Notes under the pieces: model-generated
Seen by the model: only the letters and a program-made list of their open reading frames with translations
Told to the model about the DNA's origin: nothing
Databases searched by the model: none
In this document: in pieces, positions 16,655 to 26,181 of the stretch
Position numbering within the stretch: the stretch's first letter is position 1
Layout: every line of letters begins with the position of its first letter
Assembly: GCF_000011065.1 (NCBI RefSeq)
Contig: NC_004663.1
Span: forward strand, 1-64,000
DNA: 64,000 nucleotides
Source of the DNA: Bacteroides thetaiotaomicron VPI-5482
Lineage (GTDB): Bacteria > Bacteroidota > Bacteroidia > Bacteroidales > Bacteroidaceae
Direction of reading: 5' to 3'
Position numbers and translations under genes: made by a program

Positions 16655-17371
16655 ATGTTCCGTTTCGATTTTAGGGACAAAGGCATGATTCCTCCCATAC
16701 TCGGTACGGACAATGCGGATTATCTGGAACGGCTCTGTCCGGTGCTGGAACGGGAAAGGATACATCCGTCGGGGGTGGTGAGGCTCCGGGATGCGGCATT
16801 CTGCGAGGAAAGGGGGATTGCGCATCTGTCATCATCGGCAGAACATATGACCTTGCTGGAAAACGAGGATTACAGGCGTCTGGGACACCGTTTCGGAATG
16901 GACGGGGATGTGATACGCAACGGGCTGGCGGCTTTCCCCACCTGCATGGTGGTGGAATACGAGGGGAAGGTATTGCTGTTTGACAAGACAGACAGTGGGG
17001 ACAGGATGCTGGATGCGTTTCTGAGCAGGCTGGCCGAACGTTTTTTTGACGGCAAGCGGAAATCCGGGAGTCTGAGATTTTATGAAGTGGCTCCGCTGGA
17101 TGCTGCATACCGGGCTAAAATCGGTGACGGACAGACGGTTTCTTCGGATATGGTGAGATACGGGATTTGTGTGGCATGTTGCGACATGGCACCTACGCTG
17201 AGGAACTTCAACAAGCTGAGAAATCTGCAACGGCAGCCTATACCGCTGACCGGAGAGCAGGAGCAGATAGTCTCGTCACTGGTGGTACAACCGGATAACG
17301 TGCGATTCCCGAACGTGGAAATGAGGGTGCGGATTCCGGTAAAGAGAAAAGGACAAGGAATGAACATTTAA
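16655..17371 (+). CDS. Unrecognised tandem family, member 2, main part
   Basis: 238 residues beginning at the ATG that directly follows TGA 16652-16654. Early residues (GMIPPILGTDNADYLERL) match member 3 (GIVPHLWEGNNDDYLQRL). The middle (GKVLLFDKTDSGDRMLDAFL, then LAERFF) matches member 1. The end (APTLRNFNKLRNL) matches the FHNFDRL region of member 1 but the protein then stops in a short basic tail. With the 58-residue piece upstream the full protein would be ~297 residues. Function unknown. Confidence 0.55.
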   Translation: MFRFDFRDKGMIPPILGTDNADYLERLCPVLERERIHPSGVVRLRDAAFCEERGIAHLSSSAEHMTLLENEDYRRLGHRFGMDGDVIRNGLAAFPTCMVVEYEGKVLLFDKTDSGDRMLDAFLSRLAERFFDGKRKSGSLRFYEVAPLDAAYRAKIGDGQTVSSDMVRYGICVACCDMAPTLRNFNKLRNLQRQPIPLTGEQEQIVSSLVVQPDNVRFPNVEMRVRIPVKRKGQGMNI

Positions 17372-17382
17372 ATTTTTGGCGG

Positions 17383-17703
17383 ATGGAAAAAGAGAATACG
17401 AACGGCGGCAGTGTGTATGTCACAGTGGACGGACATTTCAAACCAGTGCATGTCAGCATGAAAGGTACAGGCGAGAAAGGTTTTCTGGAGTTTATGCTGG
17501 AAGATGTGGAAAAGGCACTGAAGGAAACGGAAATGCCTGTTATAGGCATGATGTACTATAACGTGCCTGATATGGGGATTGTACCGCATTTGTGGGAAGG
17601 GAACAATGATGATTATCTGCAAAGGTTGGAAAAGGCGATGGACGGACATGGAATCAAACTGCATAGATACCTGCGTCTGTCAGAGGTGGTGTATTGCCTG
17701 TGA
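17383..17703 (+). CDS. Unrecognised tandem family, member 3, N-terminal piece
   Basis: 106 residues, matching the start of member 2 over its whole length (GGSVYVTVDGHFKPV, then IVPHLWEGNNDDYLQRLEK, then RLSEVVYCL). It stops at TGA 17701-17703, and the same frame continues without another stop into the ORF from 17710. Member 2 reads straight through the equivalent point (AAFCEERG), so this stop interrupts what should be one gene. Confidence 0.5.
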   Translation: MEKENTNGGSVYVTVDGHFKPVHVSMKGTGEKGFLEFMLEDVEKALKETEMPVIGMMYYNVPDMGIVPHLWEGNNDDYLQRLEKAMDGHGIKLHRYLRLSEVVYCL

Positions 17704-17709
17704 AAAGAC

Positions 17710-18404
17710 ATGGATCCGCTGTCAAGGGACGAGAATTATATCCAGCGGCTTACACCGGAGATGTGGCGGGAGATAAAGGCTGCGTCGCCCGAAGTGACAG
17801 CGGAGATGCTGGATGATTTGAAGCATGGAAACACGTATTATACGGGCGTTGAGACGGACAAAGGGGTGCTGATATTCAGCAGGGACATAATCGGAGAGGG
17901 CCAATTTAGTGATTACATGTATAAATACATAGAGAATGATTTCTTTGCCTCGGAGTTTGTGTTGAAATCCCTGGCTGTCCATGAATTGAGGGGATGGCCC
18001 TCGCTGATGGAAGGGAAACTGAACCGTTGTCATAACCGTTTCGGCTGGTGGGGAGACGGGGAAACGATAAGGCGGGCATTCCAGGACAGGTCGGTACTGA
18101 AAAACGTAACAGACAGTGAGACTTATGACTTTACCCCCCCCCCACATGGGAGAACTATTACAGGTTGACTGATGCAGGCAAGGGGCTAGGACTGACGCGG
18201 AGCCAACATAATTATGACCGGATGACACTGCTATATATCATGGACAAAGGTTATCCGAGAGACGGGCTGACAGATGAATATCCGGACGAGTTCAGTTTCC
18301 ATGAAAAATTTGAAAAGATAGAAAACAAGTTGCTGGGCCGGAACAGATGGGATGTGTATGATGAGCTGCAGGAGAAGGCGAAGAAACTGGAGGGAAGCTG
18401 TTGA
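17710..18404 (+). pseudogene. Unrecognised tandem family, member 3, main part with poly-C frameshift
   Basis: From ATG 17710 the frame runs to a stop at 18168 just after a run of ten C (18134-18143). The family sequence resumes one frame away and ends at 18404. Adding a single C restores one continuous protein, with TWENYYRLTDAGKGLGLTR aligning to the FHNFDRL...FGLGIS segment of member 1 and RNRWDVYDELQEKAKKLEG to its C-terminal helix. As sequenced, the product is cut short by ~80 residues. Slippage at the C-run, gene decay or a sequencing miscount could explain it. Confidence 0.6.
18134..18143 (+). repeat. Poly-C tract (C10) inside coding sequence
   Basis: Ten consecutive C bases lie within the member-3 gene; C11 would keep the frame open to 18404 and C10 closes it at 18168. 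Homopolymer runs of this length are prone to slippage. Confidence 0.85.
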
Positions 18405-18764
18405 AGGAGCATTTTCCGAAGACACGGCAAAAAGCGGACGTAAAGGAAAAGGCGGTTGTGCAGAAAAGCAAAGGTATAAAGATGTAGGATAACGGAAAAC
18501 TGGTGAGGGGTGGAATGCTCGTTACTGCATGGATGCAGGTAACAGGCATTTCCTTTTATGATTGAGATTATTAAAGTTTTGGTTTGAGCAAATATGGGTA
18601 AAGGAATAGTAGTATGGAAATATTTCAGGTCACTTCTTAATATCTTGTATTTTGAGGAGTGACAATGTGCGCCAACAGGTGACTTTGATTTAGGAAGTTT
18701 TGTCGGATGTTGAAATGTGCTTTTATTTGCTTTGTAAATAGTAAAATCATAAATCAAATTTGTT
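18405..18764. other. Intergenic region, 360 bp
   Basis: No ORF with support. The GC-rich composition of the upstream genes falls to A/T-rich DNA after ~18550. A weak inverted repeat is present (GTCACTTC near 18629 and GAGGAGTGAC near 18654). It must hold the promoter for the HTH pair that follows, but no clear TTTG/TAnnTTTG pair was found. Confidence 0.4.
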
Positions 18765-19040
18765 ATGGAATTAATTGTTATAGAAAAAAGTGCGTATTTA
18801 CGGTTAAAACAGCAAGTTAAGGATTTATCTGTACAAGTTGAAGCCGTTAAAAAGAAGTTTGGAACAGTTAAAAGGGAGAAATGACTGGATACCCAGGAAG
18901 TTTGTCTGGCTCTGAACATCTCTAAACGAAGTTTACAAAGTTATAGGGATTATGGGATCATTCCATGTTCTTTCATTGGTGGAAAATATATGTACAAGGA
19001 AAGTGATTTGGTCAGAATATTAATTCAAAAAGATAAATAG
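18765..19040 (+). pseudogene. Xis2c-like small HTH protein with in-frame TGA
   Basis: Read through the TGA at 18882-18884 this encodes ~91 residues: a 39-residue helical N-terminus (MELIVIEKSAYLRLKQQVKD...) and then LDTQEVCLALNISKRSLQSYRDYGIIPCSFIGGKYMYKESDL (about 41-82, shown here as one block of motifs: a MerR/excisionase-like winged HTH). Relatives in Bacteroides elements have a Trp just before the LD/MD-x-x-EVC motif, exactly where the TGA lies, so TGG to TGA is the likely change. In CTnDOT the pair xis2c/xis2d occupies this position and is activated by RteC. As read normally, only the N-terminal helix would be made. Confidence 0.6.
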
Positions 19041-19043
19041 AGT

Positions 19044-19334
19044 ATGGATGGGGTAATTACAAAACAATCAGAAGAATATATTATGATAATGGGGATGCTT
19101 AGAAAATGCTCAAAGGAAATTCTTGAATTTCAGAATTTGCAGGTTCCTGTAGCTAATGAGGTTTATATGACTGGTGAGCAGGTATGTAGTATGTTACATA
19201 TATCAAGCAGGACTTTGCAAAAGTTGCGGGATGAAAAGGGGATAGCTTATACTGTTATAGGTGGCAAGTTCCTTTATCCTCTTTCCAAATTGCAATCAGT
19301 ATTGGAAAAAAATTATAGAAGTTATCTTCGTTAA
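19044..19334 (+). CDS. Xis2d-like small HTH protein
   Basis: 96 residues with an intact excisionase-type winged HTH: YMTGEQVCSMLHISSRTLQK (about 41-60), then LRDEKGIAYTVIGGKFLYPLSKL. It starts 3 bp after the preceding HTH gene and its recognition region resembles it, so the two form a pair. In CTnDOT-family elements the second small HTH protein assists the tyrosine integrase in excision. No integrase gene lies next to it; the nearest (32315) belongs to the capsule locus. Confidence 0.7.
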   Translation: MDGVITKQSEEYIMIMGMLRKCSKEILEFQNLQVPVANEVYMTGEQVCSMLHISSRTLQKLRDEKGIAYTVIGGKFLYPLSKLQSVLEKNYRSYLR

Positions 19335-19499
19335 ATCAAGTGATGAATTTGTATTTATATTTATATTGCTTTTTCGTATATTTGCAAAAGTAAGTAAAAG
19401 TATAACAGGAAGAAAGTTGCAGCATATATGCGGTGTCATAGGAGTTGAGGCTTCAAGTAAGATTCAGATAATGAGTAAGGAACTTTAGAGTTAAGGATG

Positions 19500-20863
19500 T
19501 GTAAATTAAACTGTGTCATGCTCTATTCTCATTCAATCTCATCGGTCTAGGAACGGCCCGGCGCCAATGGGCGGGACTAACCGTCCCGACGAGCGTAAAA
19601 TTACAAGAATTTAAACTTATCTCCAAATTTTATCGCCAGTTGTTGAGTAATGGCTTCCCAGTTAGCCAGTGGCATAGTCCATTTCTTACGTATGTTGCGA
19701 TAAGCGAGGTAAACCAGTTTTTCAAGGGTGGTGTCGTTAGGGAACACACCCTTGTTTTTTGTCACTTTCCGTATCTGACGATGATAGCCTTCAATTGTAT
19801 TTGTGGTATAAATCATACGGCGTATATCTGATGTGAACTGGAAGTATTCAGTAAGTTTTTCCCAGTTGTCCTGCCATGACTTGATGACGATAGGATATTT
19901 TTCTTCCCATTTCTCATTCAGATTAAAAAAACTCTGTTTCAGTAGCTTATTTATGTACTGCACCATAAACCCGTTTCAAGTTTTTGAGGAATTCCTTCTG
20001 ATGCTTACTACCGACATATTTAATGGAGTTCCGTATCTGGTAGACGATACAAAGTTGTAATATTGTGTTCGGAAAAACACTTTGGGTGGCATCCAGCCTT
20101 TCAGGCCATCAACGTACGCAATAAGGATATCATGAACTCCACGGTTCTGCAAATCCGTCAGTACGTTTAACCAGAAATTTGCTCCCTCATTTTTAGAGAT
20201 ATACATTCCAAGCAAATCCTTGTGGCCTTCCTTGTCTATGCCTAAGACGTTGTAGATTGCGCGGGTAACGGTACACCCTCTCTCGTCAGTGACTTTATAA
20301 TGGATAGCGTTTATCCAGACTATCGAATAAACATCATCAAGGATACGGGAACGCCAAACCTTTATTTCAGGAAGAACACGATCGGTTATTGAACTAATCG
20401 TTTCGTCAGAAACACGGTTGCCGAGATTTTCCTTTAGCCAGTCACTGATCTCACGTGTGCTGTTACCAAGGGAATAAAGTCCGATGATACGGTCTGCTAC
20501 CCCCTCCGCCAAGATGGCCTCACGCTTCTTTATATACTAAGGCTCAAAACCTGAATTACGGTCACGAGGGGTAGACACAGTGATCTCACCTAATGGAGTC
20601 TGGACTTGCTTCTGCATTTTACTATTACGACGATTACCCAACTGACGTTTTTCTTCTGTAAGATGCGCATCCATTTCACCTTCCAATGCTGCATTCAATA
20701 TACTTTCCAATAAGGGGACAAAAGCACCATCCTTACCAACAAAGGCTTATCGGTTTTCAGCTGTTCAATAGCTTTGTTCTTAATATTTTCAAAATCAAAT
20801 TCTGCTTTCATAAAAAAACAGTGTTAGCAAAGTTAATTCCTTGATGACACAGTTTAATTTACA
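19500..20863 (-). mobile_element. IS256-family insertion sequence, inactivated
   Basis: The ends are inverted copies of TGTAAATTAAACTGTGTCAT (19500-19519, and the complement at 20844-20863). The similarity may extend outward, since AACTTTAGAG occurs at 19481-19490 and inverted at 20866-20875. The length (~1.36 kb) fits the family. No target duplication could be identified. The transposase inside is on the minus strand and broken. Confidence 0.75.
19601..20811 (-). pseudogene. IS256-family transposase, multiple disruptions
   Basis: The family sequence can be followed on the minus strand from MKAEFDFENIKNKAIEQL to a C-terminus GDKFKFL, across three frames. Recognisable blocks include LAEGVADRIIGLYSLGNSTR, the DDE region with AIHYKVTDE and IAYVDGLKGW, and RRMIYTTNTIEGYHRQIRK. 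I see two nonsense codons (TAG where Gln or similar is expected in the FEP-x-YIKKRE segment; TAA in HK-x-ATETE) and two frameshifts (in KPLL near 20730 and at an A5 run near 20067). It cannot make an active transposase. Confidence 0.8.
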
Positions 20864-20873
20864 TTCTCTAAAG

Positions 20874-22075
20874 TTAATTGTTCCCTGTCTTTCCAGCTTT
20901 CAGTAGTTTTGTACACATCTTTTTGATATTAAAAGTTATAGCAAAGAATGCAAAGTCCATTGTAACCTTTTCTTCTCCCACATGCCGGACCTTCTGTATG
21001 CCATGTTGTGTTTCATTTGTCCAAAAACTGCTTCCGGTTCTATACATCGCCTTCCCCTATGCCTGATGCCTTCTTCCGAGCCGTAACCGGAGTCTGCCAC
21101 TCCGACAGTTGGTAAGTGGTTATAGCGTTGCTCAAAGGAGTGGAAGAAAGGTATGAGGGTCAGTGTATCGGTTGGGTTGGGAAACAGCCGGAAGTCTATG
21201 AGGAATTGGTTCTCGGTACCTATTTGCAGATTATATCCGGGCTTGGTCTGTCCGTTTTTCATGGTGTCTTCTTTCATGTGCATGAAGGTGGCATCAGGAT
21301 CGGTCTTGGAATAGGAGTTGCGTTCTCCAAGAGTATCAAGATGGTTGTCGTATTCCATCAACTTGTCACGGTACTCCTCAAGTTCCGGACCTGTTTCTTC
21401 TTTTCTCGTATGACTTTCTTTTGTTCCTTGTCCTAGTGTTCCAGCGCCTCTTTAAGTTCATTCACTATATCTGAGAGCATGGCAGGAGTGAACTCTACGG
21501 ATGTGCCTTTGGAGGAGTTCTCTTGGGCTATGGCTTCATCTGCCTACTCCAGGAGAATGCGGATCTTATCCATCAGCTTTGTACGGTTCTTTTCGACTGT
21601 CTTGCGCCAGACAAAAGTATATTTGTTGGCCCTGAACTCAATCTTGCTACCGTAGATATGCTCTACGTCAAGGCTGATAAAACCTTTGTCGGCAAGGACA
21701 AGGACCAACTGCGTAAATACGGTATTTATTTCTTCTTTTGCACGGTTTCGAAAACGGTTGATGGTAGTAAAATCCGGATGTTCATTAGCGGAAAGCCAGA
21801 TATAATGGATGTCACATAGGAGAAGCTTCTCTATTTTGCGGCACGAATAGATATTGTTCATGTAGGAGTAAATAATCACCTTAAGCATCATTTTAGGATG
21901 ATAAGGACAACGACCGGTTGCTTTATAAAGCTTCTTGAAATTGTCAAGATTGAGATTATCAACAACAGTATTAACTATGCGAACCGGATCGTTCGATGCT
22001 ATGTTTTCATCAATTCTTTGTGGAAAAAGAACGGTCTGGTTGGGGAATGTAAGGACGAAAATGTAACTTTGCCAT
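20874..22075 (-). pseudogene. IS1182-family transposase, decayed with internal deletion
   Basis: The start MAKLHFRPYIP (22075) is followed by a frameshift at a C4 run, then a long intact N-terminal block (LFPQRIDENIASNDPVRIVN, then CPYHPKMMLKVIIYSYMNN, FTTINRFRNRAKEEI). TAG codons interrupt ILLE-x-ADEA (near 21546) and LEH-x-DKEQ (near 21434). After PTVGVADSGYGSEE the sequence jumps directly to a C-terminal piece (CIEPEAVFGQMKHNMAYRR), so part of the catalytic domain is deleted. The C-terminus NIKKMCTKLL is in yet another frame. The element abuts the IS256 copy on its left. Confidence 0.75.
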
Positions 22076-22188
22076 AACAAAAAACTTTATGTCTAAAGAT
22101 ATAGAAACTTTGGATAATAACAAAGCCCGGGCTTGCGAAGTCTGGGCTTTGCGCATAAAAAAGGGTGTGCCAACGTTGAAGTGCACCT

Positions 22189-22212
22189 CAAAAGTTAGAT
22201 AAAAAACTTTTG
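22189..22212. repeat. Short inverted repeat at the outer end of the IS1182-like remnant
   Basis: CAAAAGTT, 8 bp, AACTTTTG. A second stem (AAAGCCC near 22122 with GGGCTTT near 22144) lies just before it. Paired hairpins upstream of a transposase gene are common in IS elements as a block to read-through transcription. Bases 22216-22551 hold no gene I can support. Confidence 0.45.
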
Positions 22213-22551
22213 GGGTCATTTCACATTTGACACAATCTCTTTCTTTTCAACTTTCTTATACTTTTATGACCAAAGAGAAAGAAAAAGATTATGTGCGTTT
22301 GAATATGTTAAAATATGACCCGATTTGTCACGTTTAGGTGGTATTTCTTTTTTGTCGAACTAGGAATTTTGTTTTTGCGACCTACAGATTTTCCATTTCC
22401 TGTTTTCAGACTGCAAATTTACGAATAATCCATATTTTTATTTCTATATATGTAATAATAACAAATTAAAGAATTTAATAATTCCTTAATATTCCCGAAA
22501 GAAATGTGAAATAAAATATATGGAATTTTGCAGCGAGAAAAAATAGTAAGT

Positions 22552-22830
22552 ATGCTTAAACGAATAATTATTGCATTGACCATTGCTTGTTTCGCACTGG
22601 CAGAAACGAAAGCTACTCCCAAATATATCTTCTTATTTATAGGAGACAGTATGGGGCTTGGCCATATTATGGCAACGGAAGAATATCTTAGAACCAATGA
22701 ATTTGAACTTCTCCTTATGTTTGGATTTCCTAATGTCGGAATAATGGCCACATTCTCCGCTTCATCTCCTATAACAGATTCAGCAGCAGCTGGAACAGCT
22801 TTGGCATGTGGGCATAAGGCCAATAGATGA
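22552..22830 (+). pseudogene. Alkaline phosphatase, N-terminal remnant
   Basis: 92 residues from ATG 22552: a signal peptide (MLKRIIIALTIACFALAET), then PKYIFLFIGDSMGLGH (the family's metal-binding GDGMG motif) and the nucleophile block SPITDSAAAGTALACG, in which the Ser after TD is the catalytic residue. The frame ends at 22830. One base away the family-like continuation DEFGNIYKKK is seen, then the gene stops at ~22890, giving less than a quarter of a normal ~450-residue enzyme. So it was truncated and frameshifted, leaving the segment just before susC. Confidence 0.75.
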
Positions 22831-22905
22831 GTTTGGAAATATATACAAGAAAAAATGTATAGAACACAAAAATAATGAAATCAATCAATAACTAATCATT
22901 ATCTT

Positions 22906-25900
22906 ATGAGTGCATTAACAAGAAAATTAATTTTGCTGCTCGTGGTTTGCATAACTGCAATCGGAGCAGCAGCACAGACAAGAACGCTTAGCGGTGAAGT
23001 TGTCGAAAAAAGCGGAGACCCGTTAGTGGGTGTCAGTGTATTCAATCGAGAATACAAGATAGGGACAACGACTGACATAGATGGCAAGTTTGAAATCACA
23101 CTTCCCTCCGGCGTAAAAAAACTGACTTTCTCCTATATAGGCTTTCAACCTTTGGAAATAGATTTGAAGCCTGACGAGAATAAAATAACCGTTACAATGA
23201 CTGAAGACGCTCAAGCTCTTGATGAGGTCGTAGTGGTGGGCTATGGCACACAAAAAAAGGTTAATCTCACAGGAGCGGTCTCGGTAATTACAGATAAGGA
23301 GCTTTCCGATCGTCCGTCCCAGTCACTTACCTCAATGCTTCAAGGTACGACTCCTGGACTTAACATCACGACGGGTTCCGGTCTTCCGAACAAATCTCCA
23401 TCAATCAATGTACGTGGTACCACTTCAGTAAATGCCACCAATCCTCTCGTCCTGGTAGATGGTGTTGAAAGTGATCTTAGCCAAGTCAACCCAAGCGATG
23501 TCAAGAGTATTTCAGTTATCAAAGATGCTTCAGCCGCAGCCATATATGGAGCTCGTGCCGCATTTGGTGTTATTTTGGTCACCACTAAGGCTGGAGAGAG
23601 CGATGATGCAACAGGGAAAAGAGCCAGGACTACAGTTCGATACAGTGGCAGATTCGGCTGGGAGGCAAACACCAACAGTACAGATTATGAGGACCGTGGT
23701 TATTGGGCTGTCTATACTGCCAACTTATTTGCCAGAGCTAAAGACGGTAAAAATATCATAGACTACACAGATAAGGATATGGCTGAGTTACTGGCACGTG
23801 TCAACGACCGTACAGAACACCCGGATCGTCCGTGGATAGTTGAAGATGTACGTAATGGAAAAAAACAGTGGGTATATTATGGAAATTATGACCATTATCA
23901 CATGAATTTCAGTGATAACCGGCCTAAAATGCAGCATAATATATCACTGTCAGGCGGCATTGGCGATGTAAATTACTTCGTATCCGGAGCGTATGAATAC
24001 CGTAAAGGCATCTTGAAAGTTAATCCTGATACCTATAACAAATATAATCTTCGGTCTAAAATAGAGTTTCCTGTTACAAAATGGGCGCGATTTTCCAATA
24101 ACACATCACTTTACTCTACTTCCTATAAATCTCAGGGAAACGGCAGTATAGAAGACACATTCGGATATTCTGCAAATGGTGCATTTGCATGTTATCCCAA
24201 CAAGAATCCGGATGGAACATGGATATACTCAGTACCTTATCAGAGTACAAAAATGGCAAATGGCCGTCATATTATGATTGGAGAGGGCTCACATCGTAAT
24301 CTTGAACGCAATATGAGTTTTATAAATACTTCCCGTTTTATAGTAACCCCTATCAAGCAATTAAGTATTACAGGCGATTTTTCATACAAATTTGATCAGG
24401 ACCGTAATTATTGGCGTTCAAATCATTTGAATTTCAGGATGTATCCTGATTCCGAAATGGACTTTTACGGTATTGGGGCCGGCCAAAACAAACTTACTGA
24501 ACAGGTTTATACATCGAACTATATATCTGTAAATGCCTATGCAAATTATAATCAAAGCTGGAATGATAAACATAATTTAGCCGCAACATTTGGTTTCAAT
24601 TATGAACATTGGCATAAAAAAAATCTTAGTGCAGTAGGTTATGAGTTATCATCAGATGACCTCGATGACTTGAATCTCGCAACAACCATGTTTTCAATGG
24701 GAGGTGGTCAGAACGAATACAAGCTTGCAGGATGGTTCGGACGTGTCAACTATGATTATGACGGACGTTATTTTGCTGAGATTAGCGGACGTTATGATGG
24801 TACTTCCCGTTTTGCTTCCAATAACCGTTGGGGATGCTTCCCTTCCGGTTCCGTAGGCTGGAGAATATCCGAAGAAAAATTCATGGAATGGGCACGCCCG
24901 TCACTTAGCAATCTGAAATTCAGGGTTTCATACGGAAGTCTGGGAAACCAGAACGTATCTTCTTTTTATACGTTCCTTCGTATGATTACTCTCAGTGACT
25001 TTGACACATTCAACTTTGGTTCTGATACAAAGGCGAAATATTCGTCTATCGGAGCACCCATAGCACAAAACCTTACTTGGGAAACGGCACGTCAGTGGAA
25101 TATTGGTGCAGATCTAGCGATGTTCAACAATCGTTTGAATTTTACCGGAGACATTTATGTGCGAAATACCGTTAATATGCTTACCGATGGTATTGAGCTT
25201 CCCGGAGTATATGGTGCCACTCCTCCGCAGATGAACACGGCGGACTTGCGGACAAAAGGATATGAACTTTCTGCCACATGGCATGATAATTTGAAGATAT
25301 TCGGTCACAACCTTTCTTATTCTGTTTCTGCCAATCTCAGTAATTATGATGCACGGATAACACGTTATGATAATCCTGAGAAAGTATTTGCAAAGAGCTA
25401 CTATCCGGGCATGAAACTTGGTGAAATATGGGGTTATCATGTAGATGGTCTGTTTGCTTCTGATGAAGAGGCAGCCCAATATTCATCCCAGGTAGATCTT
25501 GGAGTTGTTGCCAAGAATCTTCCTCAAGGAACATGGAGGGCAGGTGATCTTAAATTTGCTGATCTTGATGGGGATGGTAAGATATCTGTAGGTGAGGACT
25601 CTGCTTTGAATCCGGGTGATATGAAAATCATCGGAAACGAACTTCCTACCCTCCAGTATGGATTCTCTGGCTCCCTAAACTATATGGGATTTGATATTTA
25701 TGCCTTCTTCCAAGGAACCGGCAACCACTATTGGTATCCAAATGGCTATAATTACCAATTTTGGGGTTCATTTTCGGATCCTGTGGCAGGATATATACCA
25801 CGTAACTTTATCGACCAATGTTGGTCGAAGGACAACCCGGGTGCATATTTTCCCCGCCCTCTCGGACAGTCAGCAAAAAATGGTCAGTTAAGCTTTGTAA

Positions 25901-26169
25901 ATGACAGGTATCTTCAGAATATCCGCTATATGCGTTTCAAAAATCTGACAATAGGATATTCTATCCCCGGAAAAATACTTTCAAAAGTATCAATCCAACA
26001 ATTGCGCGTATATTTCACAGCCGAGAATCTGTGTTACTGGTCTCCCATAAAGAAACATTCCAAATATATTGATCCGGAAGCCGCCTTCAGTCGCAGCAGC
26101 AATCAACTTAATGCGATGTATTATCCTTGGGCAAAAACCTATATGTTCGGAATTGATATAACATTATAA
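22906..26169 (+). CDS. SusC-family TonB-dependent outer-membrane transporter
   Basis: 1087 residues, normal length. Signal peptide (~1-23), then a carboxypeptidase-regulatory-like domain (LSGEVVEKSGDPLVGVSV..., ~25-100), the TonB-box region DEVVVVGYGTQKK, the plug (LTSMLQGTTPGLNI, then INVRGTTSVNATNPLVLVDG, SISVIKDASAAAIYGARAAFGVILVTTK) and a 22-strand barrel ending in IDITL with a terminal aromatic-rich strand. With SusD it imports oligomeric nutrients through the outer membrane. An acidic DLDGDGKISVGE loop (about 885) looks like a Ca-binding motif. The SusD gene starts 12 bp on. The substrate cannot be read from the sequence; the neighbours suggest phosphorylated compounds. Confidence 0.93.
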   Translation: MSALTRKLILLLVVCITAIGAAAQTRTLSGEVVEKSGDPLVGVSVFNREYKIGTTTDIDGKFEITLPSGVKKLTFSYIGFQPLEIDLKPDENKITVTMTEDAQALDEVVVVGYGTQKKVNLTGAVSVITDKELSDRPSQSLTSMLQGTTPGLNITTGSGLPNKSPSINVRGTTSVNATNPLVLVDGVESDLSQVNPSDVKSISVIKDASAAAIYGARAAFGVILVTTKAGESDDATGKRARTTVRYSGRFGWEANTNSTDYEDRGYWAVYTANLFARAKDGKNIIDYTDKDMAELLARVNDRTEHPDRPWIVEDVRNGKKQWVYYGNYDHYHMNFSDNRPKMQHNISLSGGIGDVNYFVSGAYEYRKGILKVNPDTYNKYNLRSKIEFPVTKWARFSNNTSLYSTSYKSQGNGSIEDTFGYSANGAFACYPNKNPDGTWIYSVPYQSTKMANGRHIMIGEGSHRNLERNMSFINTSRFIVTPIKQLSITGDFSYKFDQDRNYWRSNHLNFRMYPDSEMDFYGIGAGQNKLTEQVYTSNYISVNAYANYNQSWNDKHNLAATFGFNYEHWHKKNLSAVGYELSSDDLDDLNLATTMFSMGGGQNEYKLAGWFGRVNYDYDGRYFAEISGRYDGTSRFASNNRWGCFPSGSVGWRISEEKFMEWARPSLSNLKFRVSYGSLGNQNVSSFYTFLRMITLSDFDTFNFGSDTKAKYSSIGAPIAQNLTWETARQWNIGADLAMFNNRLNFTGDIYVRNTVNMLTDGIELPGVYGATPPQMNTADLRTKGYELSATWHDNLKIFGHNLSYSVSANLSNYDARITRYDNPEKVFAKSYYPGMKLGEIWGYHVDGLFASDEEAAQYSSQVDLGVVAKNLPQGTWRAGDLKFADLDGDGKISVGEDSALNPGDMKIIGNELPTLQYGFSGSLNYMGFDIYAFFQGTGNHYWYPNGYNYQFWGSFSDPVAGYIPRNFIDQCWSKDNPGAYFPRPLGQSAKNGQLSFVNDRYLQNIRYMRFKNLTIGYSIPGKILSKVSIQQLRVYFTAENLCYWSPIKKHSKYIDPEAAFSRSSNQLNAMYYPWAKTYMFGIDITL

Positions 26170-26181
26170 TTAACAGAGAAT

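Noticed and set aside
7862..18884. Selenocysteine as the meaning of the in-frame TGA codons
   Set aside because: The residues expected at two sites are Trp or Gly/Glu rather than Cys, no hairpin resembling a SECIS was evident right after the codons, and no sel genes are in the window.
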